From: Sandaracinus sp.
GTDB taxonomy: Bacteria; Myxococcota_A; Polyangia; Polyangiales; Houyiibacteriaceae
Assembly: GCA_002699025.1 (NCBI GenBank)
Contig: PABA01000193.1
Location: forward strand, 1-32,492
Length of the DNA stretch: 32,492 bases
Direction of reading: 5' to 3'
The position numbers and the translations under genes were made by a program. The number at the start of each line of letters is the position of its first letter. The first letter of the stretch is position 1. The notes beneath the pieces were generated by a model. The model was given only the letters and a program-made list of their open reading frames with translations, searched no databases and had not been told where the DNA came from. This document shows positions 25,714-32,492 of the stretch, piece after piece.

Positions 25714-27297
25714 ATGAGCCGTGTGACCGATGCCGTGGACGCCATCGACGCTCCCGACGGGCTGCCGCCGGAGGGGATGGTGGTCAGCAGCCACCCGCTC
25801 GCCGTCGAGGCCGGGCTCGAGGCCCTGCGCGCCGGGGGCACCGCCGTGGACGCCGCCGTCGCCGCCGCCGCCGTGCTCGGCGTGGTCGACCCGATGAGCA
25901 CCAGCCTCGGCGGGGACGTCTTCGCGCTCGTCTGGGACCAGGACGCGAAGGCGCTCCACGGCTACAACGGGAGCGGGCGCGCCCCGGCTGCCGCCACCCT
26001 CGAGGACCTCCGCCGCCGCGGCCACGCGACCCTTCCCGAGCGCGGCTGGCTGCCCGTCACCGTGCCCGGCGCCGTCGACGCCTTCGACGCGCTCCTCGCG
26101 CGCTTCGGCCGGCGCGACCTCGGCCAGGCCCTCGCGCCCGCCATCCGCGCGGCGAAGGACGGCTTCGCCGCGACGCCCGTGGTCGCCCGCGACTGGGCCG
26201 CCGCCGCGCCCCTCCTCGAGCAGCGCGGCCTGAGCGATTTCCTCCCCGTTCCGAAGGCCGGCCAGCACGTCACGCTCCCCGCCCTCGCGGGCACGCTCGA
26301 GGCCCTCGCCGCCGGCGGCCGGGACGCCTTCTACCGCGGCGCCTTCGCCGAGCGCCTCGGCGCCGCGAGCGAGGCGGCCGGGGGCTGGCTCCGCGCCGAG
26401 GACCTCGCCGCCCACGCCGGCGAGTGGGTCGCGCCCCTCGAGGGCGCCTACCGCGGCCACCCGGTCTACGAGCTCCCGCCGAACGGCCAGGGGCTGATCG
26501 TGCTCCAGGCCCTCGCCATGCTCGAGGAGTACCCGCTCGCCGACCTCCCCGAGGACGAGCGCACGCACCTGCAGATCGAGGCCCTCAAGCTCGCCTTCGC
26601 CGACGCCGCCGCGCACCTCGGCGATCCGGCCCATACGGACGCCGCGCGCCTGCTCGACCCCGCCTACCTCGAGGAGCGCTGCGATCTCCTCGACGCCTTC
26701 CGCGAGAAGGCCAACACGGCGCCCGCCACCGGCCTCCCGCGCGCCGGCGGCGACACGGTCTACGTCGCCGCCATGGACCCGGCCGGGAACGCCTGCTCGC
26801 TCATCCACAGCACCTACATGCATTTCGGGGCCGGCGTCGCCGTCGACGGCGTCGTGCTGCAGAACCGCGGCGCGCTCTTCTCCGCCGACCCCCACCACCC
26901 GAGCGCCCTCGGCCCGGGCCGCCGCCCCTACCACACGATCATCCCGGCGATGGTCTTCCGGAGCGACCACCCCTGGCTCGTCTTCGGCGTGGTCGGCGGC
27001 TACCAGCAGCCGCAGGCCCAGGTGCAGCTCCTGGTGCGCCTCATCGACCTCGGCGAGTCGCTCCAGGACGCGCTGGATGCGCCGCGCTTCCGCTGGCTCC
27101 AGGGCGCGACCCTGAAGCTCGAGGAGGGCGTGGACCCGGCGCTCCGCGCGAAGCTCGAGGCGCGCGGGCATCGGCTCGCGGGCGCGGACGCGCACGGCGG
27201 CTTCGGGGGCGCGCAGGCGATCCTGGTCGGCGAGGAGGGCCTCGTCGGCGCGAGCGACCCCCGCAAGGACGGCAAGGTCGGGCGCTGGCGGCCGTAG
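25714..27297 (+). CDS. gamma-glutamyltransferase-like Ntn hydrolase
   Basis: A protein of 527 residues that should cleave itself before Thr348 (GGDTVYVAAMDPAGNACSL) to give a large and a small subunit. Other family marks are AGLEALRAGGTAVDAAVAAA, SLGGDVFALV, ELPPNGQGLIVLQALAM, GPGRRPYHTIIPAMVF and GVVGGYQQPQAQVQ. The RE(K)AP motif that binds the gamma-glutamyl group in E. coli GGT reads NGSGRAPAAAT here, so the enzyme belongs to the divergent GGT-like branch and may prefer another amide, such as a cephalosporin-acylase-like substrate. No signal peptide is present, unlike periplasmic GGT, so it is probably cytoplasmic. The reaction is not proven. Confidence 0.88.
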   Translation: MSRVTDAVDAIDAPDGLPPEGMVVSSHPLAVEAGLEALRAGGTAVDAAVAAAAVLGVVDPMSTSLGGDVFALVWDQDAKALHGYNGSGRAPAAATLEDLRRRGHATLPERGWLPVTVPGAVDAFDALLARFGRRDLGQALAPAIRAAKDGFAATPVVARDWAAAAPLLEQRGLSDFLPVPKAGQHVTLPALAGTLEALAAGGRDAFYRGAFAERLGAASEAAGGWLRAEDLAAHAGEWVAPLEGAYRGHPVYELPPNGQGLIVLQALAMLEEYPLADLPEDERTHLQIEALKLAFADAAAHLGDPAHTDAARLLDPAYLEERCDLLDAFREKANTAPATGLPRAGGDTVYVAAMDPAGNACSLIHSTYMHFGAGVAVDGVVLQNRGALFSADPHHPSALGPGRRPYHTIIPAMVFRSDHPWLVFGVVGGYQQPQAQVQLLVRLIDLGESLQDALDAPRFRWLQGATLKLEEGVDPALRAKLEARGHRLAGADAHGGFGGAQAILVGEEGLVGASDPRKDGKVGRWRP

Positions 27298-27664
27298 CCG
27301 CGTGTCGCGCGTGCTCGAGGAGACGCCGCGCTCGGGGCGAGCCGTGCGTCCTCGACCCGCGCTCGGGAGGAGCGACTCGGACGTCGGCCCGGCGTGCGCG
27401 CTCTCCACGACCCGGACCGCTCGCCGGCCGTCCAGGATTGCCCGCCGCGGCGCATCCATGGCGGATGCCGTGCCCTCCTGGGCCTGCGACGCTCATCCGA
27501 TGGGCCACATCCGCGCGCTCCGCCCCCGCTCCGGCCTCGCTCGCCGCTGGCTTCCCGCGCTCCCCGGCCTCAAGGTCCCCTCTCGCCGCCACGCCCCTTT
27601 TCGGCGCGGGTGAAAGCCCGGCGCCCCTTCGGGCGTTGCTGCTATGCTGACCGCCGTTTTCCCC
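27298..27664. other. intergenic region, no gene seen
   Basis: 367 bp between the GGT-like and TPR lipoprotein genes. Arg/Pro-rich open frames cross it but none has a plausible start or composition. TATGCT at 27643-27648 is a -10-like hexamer that would place transcription start about 10 bp before the lipoprotein ATG; its -35 is not evident. Confidence 0.5.
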
Positions 27665-29782
27665 ATGCGTTTCGCCGCCTCCACCGCCCTCCTCGCCCTG
27701 CTCCTGGCCCTCGCCTGCGGCCCCTCTCGCCAGGGAGGAGGCGGCACCACGGCGGCCCAGGTCGACCTCCCCGCCGAGGTCGACGCGGAGAACTTCGGCG
27801 ACACGCTCCGCCTCTACCACTCCCTCTCCCTCGACTCGCCGGCCCGCCCCGAGCTCCGCGAGCGGCTCCTCGCCCACCTGGACGGCCTCTCCGAGCCGCT
27901 CCTCGACGGCGACGACTTCGACGCCCTCGTTCAGCACTTCGGGCGCATGACGGACCTCCTCATGCCCGAGGACGTCGGCGCCGGCCGCGTCCCCCCGAGC
28001 TACGCCCGCGTCGCCCGCGCCGTCGTCGACGCCGCCGAGCCCCGCGGCGACGAGGCCCGCGTCCTCGCCGGCCTCCGCATCCTCCGCGCCATCGACGAGG
28101 AGGACGCCGAGCTCGCCGAGGCCTACGACGAGGTCGTCACCTGGGGCCGCGACGCCCGCGCCCAGCTCCCGACGGCCTTCGAGCGCTACAGCCAGCTCAT
28201 CGCCATCTGGGACGAGCACGCCCGCCTCGCGCCGGCGCCGGAGGTCCTCCAGACCCTCGCCCAGCTCCACGTCGATCGCCGCGACTCGGTGATGGAGTCC
28301 TTCCGGGAGGGCCCCGAGAACATGCTCCGCATGGGCCCGCTGACCACGCAGGTCATGCGCATCGCGCCCCTCGACGTGACCGCCGTCTACCTCCGCTACG
28401 GCGACGTGACCTCGGCCATCACGCACCTCCAGGCCATGGGCGGGAGCGGCGAGACCGAGACGCGGCTCATCCAGATCCTCGAGCAGGCCCGCGGCGACGA
28501 CGACGTGGCCGCCGACGCCCTCGTGGAGCTCGCCGAGGCCTACCGCGAGCCGCGTCCGGACACGGGCCAGGGCCTCTGCCGCGCGGGCCTCCGCCGCTTC
28601 GGCCAGGACGCCCGCTTCCCCACCTGCCTCGCGCGCCTCGCCGCCGACGCCGCGGATCACGACGCCGCCATCGCCTGGTACGCGGAGGCCATCGAGCTCG
28701 CCCCGGACGTGCGCGGCCTCTACGACGAGGCGCTCCAGCGCATCGACGAGTTCCTCGCGCGCGGCCTCTTCGATCAGGACGCCTCGCGGGCCCGCGGCTT
28801 CGCGCGGCGCGCCGAGCACATGCTCGACGAACGCATGCGGCGCTGGCCCGACGCGGCGCCGCCGGTGGCGCGCGGGCGCATCCAGCTCCTGGTGGGCACG
28901 GCGGAGATGCACGCCGGCCACCCGAGCGAGGCGAAGGAGCACTTCGAGGCCTCGCTCGCGTCGGCGGAGACGCCGGACGCGCTGCTCCAGCTCGGGCTCC
29001 TCGAGGAGCGCACGGGCGACCCGCGGGAGGCGCTCCGGCTCTACCGGCGCGCGCTCGATCTCACGCCGAACGAGGACCCGGGCGACGCGCTCCAGCGGGC
29101 GCGCATCCTCGAGCACCTCGGCGACGCCTACCGGATGGCCGAGGAGGCCGACCAGGCGCGGCGCATGTACCGGCAGAGCCTCGAGGCCTGGGAGCGGCTG
29201 CAGCCGATGCTCCAGGCCGGGCCGGGGCTCGCGCGGCTCCAGGTGCGGCGCGGGGTGCTCCTCGATCGGCTCGGCGAGCGCGAGCCCGCCCGGCACGCCT
29301 TCCAGGAGGCCATGACGGCGGCGCCGCAGATGCGCGAGACCTACGCGACCGTGCTCGCGCACCTGGTCTCGGCCGAGGCCGTCGACCTCGAGCTGGCGAC
29401 CGAGGTGTTCCGCCAGTCGATGCGCCAGCTGACCCTGCAGGCCGAGTGGAAGGTCTACTTCGCGCTCTGGGTGAAGGCGATCGCCGCGCGGGCCGGGGGC
29501 GAGGTGAGCGCGGACGTCGAGATGGTGCTGCGCGAGCAGGCCGACGCCTCCGGCTGGAGCGGGCGGCTGGCGGCCTTCGGCATCGGCGACCTGCCCTACG
29601 GCGAGCTGCTCGAGGCGGCCGGCACCGAGGGCGAGGAGACCGAGGCGCACTTCTACGAGGGCGCCCGGCGGCTGGCCGATGGAGACGCGACCGGCGCGCG
29701 GCAGCTCTTCGAGCGCGTGCTCGCGACCCGCATGGTCGGGTTCTACGAGTACACGATGGCGCAGCAGCTCCTGCGCCCCTGA
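27665..29782 (+). CDS. TPR-repeat lipoprotein
   Basis: A predicted lipoprotein of 705 residues. ATG 27665 gives the compact signal MRFAASTALLALLLALAC with lipobox LALAC (C18); ATG 27644 would add seven residues. The body is helical and acidic throughout. Tetratricopeptide-type pairs are clearest at about residues 400-560 (AGHPSEAKEHFEASLASAE, RTGDPREALRLYRRALDLTP, EADQARRMYRQSLEAW, REPARHAFQEAMTAAP). Such proteins scaffold envelope complexes. It ends 31 bp before the HerA-like gene on the same strand, so the two may form an operon. The specific function is unknown. Confidence 0.85.
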   Translation: MRFAASTALLALLLALACGPSRQGGGGTTAAQVDLPAEVDAENFGDTLRLYHSLSLDSPARPELRERLLAHLDGLSEPLLDGDDFDALVQHFGRMTDLLMPEDVGAGRVPPSYARVARAVVDAAEPRGDEARVLAGLRILRAIDEEDAELAEAYDEVVTWGRDARAQLPTAFERYSQLIAIWDEHARLAPAPEVLQTLAQLHVDRRDSVMESFREGPENMLRMGPLTTQVMRIAPLDVTAVYLRYGDVTSAITHLQAMGGSGETETRLIQILEQARGDDDVAADALVELAEAYREPRPDTGQGLCRAGLRRFGQDARFPTCLARLAADAADHDAAIAWYAEAIELAPDVRGLYDEALQRIDEFLARGLFDQDASRARGFARRAEHMLDERMRRWPDAAPPVARGRIQLLVGTAEMHAGHPSEAKEHFEASLASAETPDALLQLGLLEERTGDPREALRLYRRALDLTPNEDPGDALQRARILEHLGDAYRMAEEADQARRMYRQSLEAWERLQPMLQAGPGLARLQVRRGVLLDRLGEREPARHAFQEAMTAAPQMRETYATVLAHLVSAEAVDLELATEVFRQSMRQLTLQAEWKVYFALWVKAIAARAGGEVSADVEMVLREQADASGWSGRLAAFGIGDLPYGELLEAAGTEGEETEAHFYEGARRLADGDATGARQLFERVLATRMVGFYEYTMAQQLLRP

Positions 29783-29813
29783 GCGCGTCGGAGCTGGGGT
29801 ACGCTCCGGCGCC

Positions 29814-31466
29814 ATGAGCGCGCCCGCCGATTACGAGAAGCTCGGAGCCTTCTACCTCGGTCGCCCCTGGGATCCGGCGAGCGAGCAGCCCACGGGCGGA
29901 CCGCTCCTCTACGACGGGCGCCACCTCACGACGCACGCCTTCTGCGTCGGCATGACCGGCAGTGGCAAGACCGGGCTCTGCCTCTCGCTCCTCGAGGAGG
30001 CCGCCCTCGACGGCGTGCCGGCGATCTGCATCGACCCGAAGGGCGACCTCGGGAACCTCCTGCTCACCTTCCCGGAGCTGCGCCCCGCCGACTTCGCGCC
30101 TTGGATCGACCCGGGCGAGGCGGCGCGGAAGGGCCAGTCCATCGAGCAGCGCGCCGGCGAGGTGGCGGCGCTCTGGAAGAGCGGCCTCGGCGCCTGGGGC
30201 CAGGACGGCGCGCGCATCGGCCGCTTCCGCGACGCCGTGGACCTCGCCATCTACACGCCCGGCAGCCAGGCGGGGCTCCCGCTCGCCGTGCTCGGCTCTC
30301 TCGGCGCGCCGCCGCCGGGGCTCGACGCGGAGTCGCTGGCGGAGAAGGTCGCCGCCGCCGTCGGGGGCCTGCTCACGCTCCTCGGCGTCGAGGCCGATCC
30401 GGTGCAGAGCCGGGAGCACGTCTTCCTCTCGAACCTCTTCCACCACGCCTGGTCGCGGGGTCAGTCCCTCGACCTCGGCGGGCTGGTGCGCGCGATCCTC
30501 GAGCCGCCGCTCCAGCGCGTGGGCGTGCTCGACCTCGAGACCTTCTTCCCGGCGAAGGATCGGCAGGCGCTCGCGCTCCGCCTGAACGGCCTCCTGGCGA
30601 GCCCGGGCTTCGCGAGCTGGCTCGAGGGGGAGCCCCTCGACGTGCAGCGCCTGCTCTGGACGGCGGAGGGCAAGCCGCGGCTGAGCGTGCTCTCCATCGC
30701 GCACCTCTCGGAAGCCGAGCGGCAGTTCTTCGTGACGCTCCTGCTCGAGGAGGTCATCGCCTGGATGCGCGCGCAGCCGGGGACGACCTCGCTCCGCGCG
30801 CTCCTCTACATGGACGAGGTCTTCGGGTTCCTGCCGCCCGTGAAGGAGCCGCCGACCAAGCGGCTCTTTCTGACGATGCTCAAGCAGGCGCGGGCCTACG
30901 GCGTGGGCACGGTGCTGGCGACGCAGAACCCGGTGGACGTCGACTACAAGGCGCTGAGCAACTGTGGCACCTGGCTGCTCGGTCGGCTGCAGACCGAGCG
31001 CGACGTGGACCGGGTGATGGATGGGCTGGCGGGCGCGGCGGCGGCGGCGGGGACGACCTTCGACGCGGGGGCGACGCGGCGCACGCTCGCGGGGCTGCGG
31101 AGCCGGGTCTTCCTGATGAACGACGTGCACGAGGAGGCGCCGGTCCTCTTCCACACGCGCTGGGCCATGAGCTACCTGCGCGGGCCGCTGACGCGGCAGC
31201 AGATCGGGCAGCTCATGGCGGAGCGGAAGGCCGGCGTGGACGCGGCGCCCTCCCCGGGCGGGCTCGGCGCGGGCGCGGCGGCGACGGGAACCGGCGCGGG
31301 TGCGGCCGGTGCGGGTGCGGCCGGCGCGGGTGCGGCCGGTGCGGGTGCGGCCGGCGGCGCGACGGTGGCGTCGCAGGCGGGCGCCGCACTCACGTGCATG
31401 GCGGCGGCGGCGGCGACGGCGGCGGCCGGGTGGAGCACCCTCAGCGGGTGCGGGGCGGCGACGTGA
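29814..31466 (+). CDS. HerA/FtsK-type ATPase, C-terminus replaced by low-complexity sequence
   Basis: A P-loop ATPase of the HerA-like/DUF853-type group, 550 residues as read. Walker A is GMTGSGKT (residues 46-52), ICIDPKGDLGNLLL follows, and Walker B is LLYMDEVFGFLP near 332. The sensor-like stretch TVLATQNPVDVDYKALSNCG and the arginine segment LLGRLQTERDVDRV are normal. From memory, longer homologues continue with a further domain after LRGPLTRQQIGQLMAE (about residue 465), and here the protein passes instead into Ala/Gly repeats (GAGAA) from about residue 485 and a tail with WSTLSGCGAAT. I take the last 60 or so residues to be a junction artefact, so the true protein is probably truncated. 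The native partner or substrate is unknown. Confidence 0.75.
   Translation: MSAPADYEKLGAFYLGRPWDPASEQPTGGPLLYDGRHLTTHAFCVGMTGSGKTGLCLSLLEEAALDGVPAICIDPKGDLGNLLLTFPELRPADFAPWIDPGEAARKGQSIEQRAGEVAALWKSGLGAWGQDGARIGRFRDAVDLAIYTPGSQAGLPLAVLGSLGAPPPGLDAESLAEKVAAAVGGLLTLLGVEADPVQSREHVFLSNLFHHAWSRGQSLDLGGLVRAILEPPLQRVGVLDLETFFPAKDRQALALRLNGLLASPGFASWLEGEPLDVQRLLWTAEGKPRLSVLSIAHLSEAERQFFVTLLLEEVIAWMRAQPGTTSLRALLYMDEVFGFLPPVKEPPTKRLFLTMLKQARAYGVGTVLATQNPVDVDYKALSNCGTWLLGRLQTERDVDRVMDGLAGAAAAAGTTFDAGATRRTLAGLRSRVFLMNDVHEEAPVLFHTRWAMSYLRGPLTRQQIGQLMAERKAGVDAAPSPGGLGAGAAATGTGAGAAGAGAAGAGAAGAGAAGGATVASQAGAALTCMAAAAATAAAGWSTLSGCGAAT
31291..31350. repeat. 15-bp tandem repeat, four copies, within coding sequence
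   Basis: Four units of CCGGYGCGGGTGCGG encode a GAGAA repeat in the ATPase frame and an AAPAP repeat on the other strand. It marks the area where recognisable bacterial sequence stops, and such GC-rich repeats are natural places for mis-joins in assembly. Confidence 0.85.
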
Positions 31467-32491
31467 CGGGGTCCGATGACCGCGTCGATGACAGCGCCGA
31501 CGACGGACGGGGACGGCGTCGCCGCCGTCGCCGCCGCCTCCAGCGTCGTTGGTTGCAGAAAGGGATTGGACGTTTGCTGCTGCAGCATCGGTGGCACCGC
31601 GGCCGTTGGCGGCGCCGGCGCCGACCGCGGCGACGATGGAGGCACCGCCACCGTCCCACCGGCGGCGGCGGCCTTCGCGGCGGCCTCGACGTTCGCCTTC
31701 AGTCGCGCCGCCGCCATCGCCCGCGCCGCCGCCGCGGCGGCGCTCGCCATCGCCGCCTGTTGAGGCACCACGAGCGGCGCCACCTGCGGCGGCGGCTTCG
31801 GCAGCGGCTTTGGCTGTGGCGGCGGCGGCGGCGCCGTCGCCGCCGCTGCCGTCGCCGGGCCCATCGCCGTCGGCGCGGCGGCCGCCGTCGCCGCCGCCGC
31901 CGCCGACTGCAGCATTTTGCTCGCCGCCGACACATTCTGCTTCAGCATTAACGCCGCCGCCGACCGCGCCGCCGCCGCCTGCTGAAGCTGCGCGACCGCC
32001 GCCGCTGCCTGCGCCGGCGTCGCCTGTGGCGCCGCGGGCGGCGCCTTCGGCTTGCGCGGCGCCTTCGGCTTCTTCGGCTTCGCCGCCGCCTCGAGACGTG
32101 CCGCCTGCTCGGCGCGCGCGTTCGCCTCAGCGAGCGCCTCGAGGGAGCCGTCGTTCGTGTCGACATCGAACGAGATTCGACCCTCCGAGCCGCCGGATTC
32201 GGCGACGGCGGCGGCGGCGTCGGCGCCGCCGGCGTCGACCGAGGCGGTCGAGCCGGAAGTGCCCTCGGACTCGTCGCTCGAGTCGTTCTGTGGGGGCGGC
32301 GCGGGGTGAGCGAGGGGCGGGGAAAGGGAGCAGGGGCGCGCAGCGGGGGAAGCGGGGAGACGAGGCGGGGGCGGCGGCGCGCGAGGGGAGATATATATGG
32401 CGCGGCGCACCTCGAGCTCGATGAGGGCGAAGAGGTGCCGCGCGAGCGTCTCCGACGACCCCTCCTCCAGGATGGCGCCGTCGACTGCCAC
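31394..32491 (-). CDS. Ala-rich reading frame, probable eukaryotic gene fragment (partial)
   Basis: An open frame that runs off the right end of the window. If the 123 nt at 32288-32410 are removed, the exons read VAVDGAILEEGSS..ALIELE joined to NDSSDESEGTSGST and continue through poly-Ala, KPKKPKAPRKPKAP, an APAPPTAA stretch and QTSNPFLQP. Removal keeps the frame. The codon choice differs from the bacterial genes: TTA (31949-31951), AAA and AAT appear together in the segment ALMLKQNVSAASKM. GCC/GGC triplet runs are dense. The exon appears to end at GCCATGCAC before a GTGAGT donor at 31393. No domain is recognised. A bacterial low-complexity protein is the alternative. Confidence 0.45.
32288..32410 (-). 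other. putative phase-0 spliceosomal intron
   Basis: On the minus strand it starts with GTGCGC, contains TATATATA near its 5' end, becomes a long pyrimidine-rich tract, and ends in CCCCACAG. Its length is 123 nt, exactly 41 codons, and both ends fall between codons. Without it, a charged coding exon joins another; with it, the protein gains a Pro-rich insert. This layout is typical of GC-rich algal or protist genes. Confidence 0.5.
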
Positions 32492-32492
32492 C

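Noticed and set aside
31172-32491. Whole minus-strand frame read through as one bacterial Ala/Pro-rich protein
   Set aside because: Possible, but exact 41-codon phase-0 splice boundaries, a second GTGAGT donor and atypical codons make the eukaryotic reading better; kept as the alternative.

Overview
The window is very GC-rich (by eye above 70 percent) and almost all of it reads as a Myxococcota chromosome. Supporting signs are a MYXO-CTERM-like tail (Cys motif, one hydrophobic helix, Arg run) on the first protein, many predicted lipoproteins and Cys-rich surface proteins, GTG starts, and codons almost always ending in G or C. An ectoine cluster fits a marine or otherwise salt-exposed member, perhaps Sandaracinaceae-like; that placement is inference.

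Layout. 1-393: tandem repeats. 394-2925: MYXO-CTERM surface protein. 2926-3270: 127-bp tandem repeats. 3271-7362, minus strand: HExxH membrane protein, RimK-like ATP-grasp ligase, MscS channel coupled by GTGA to a DUF432-like protein, secreted metzincin. 7791-8879: CorA, sharing a repeat-filled divergent region with a small Cys-rich secreted protein (9294-9572). 9826-11295: L,D-transpeptidase, divergent from a Cys/Met-metabolism PLP enzyme (11393-12568). 12569-13060: convergent region with hairpins, a 21-bp array and a perfect 22-bp palindrome. 13061-13732: unknown protein. 14009-17595: aspartokinase-ectA-ectB-ectC behind an AT-rich promoter island, then a hairpin, then a sodium:solute symporter (17829-19322). 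19510-20148: MarC. 20295-24518, minus strand: coiled-coil protein, gluzincin-like exported protein, FN3 lipoprotein, two coupled exported proteins. 24716-29782, plus strand: inositol-phosphatase-like enzyme, gamma-glutamyltransferase-like enzyme, TPR lipoprotein. 29814-31466: HerA-like ATPase.

How the genes work together. The clearest system is osmoadaptation. A dedicated aspartokinase feeds aspartyl phosphate toward diaminobutyrate; EctB, EctA and EctC make ectoine; the neighbouring symporter could recover ectoine or another compatible solute; the MscS channel about 8 kb away could release solutes on downshock. No ectD and no ectR are visible here.

Two things stand out. First, at least nine non-coding spacers carry their own short tandem array, with different periods (132/133, 127, 56, 31, 26, 21, 14, 12, 11 bp), and a dispersed motif with the hairpin GCGACC-GCA-GGTCGC recurs in two of them. 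Second, the last ~1.1 kb does not look bacterial. The HerA-like ATPase loses recognisable sequence in a GAGAA repeat, and the opposite strand then carries an Ala-rich reading frame with an apparent 123-nt phase-0 spliceosomal intron and a further GTGAGT donor. The simplest reading is that the contig ends in a chimeric join to a GC-rich eukaryotic (algal or protist) gene.
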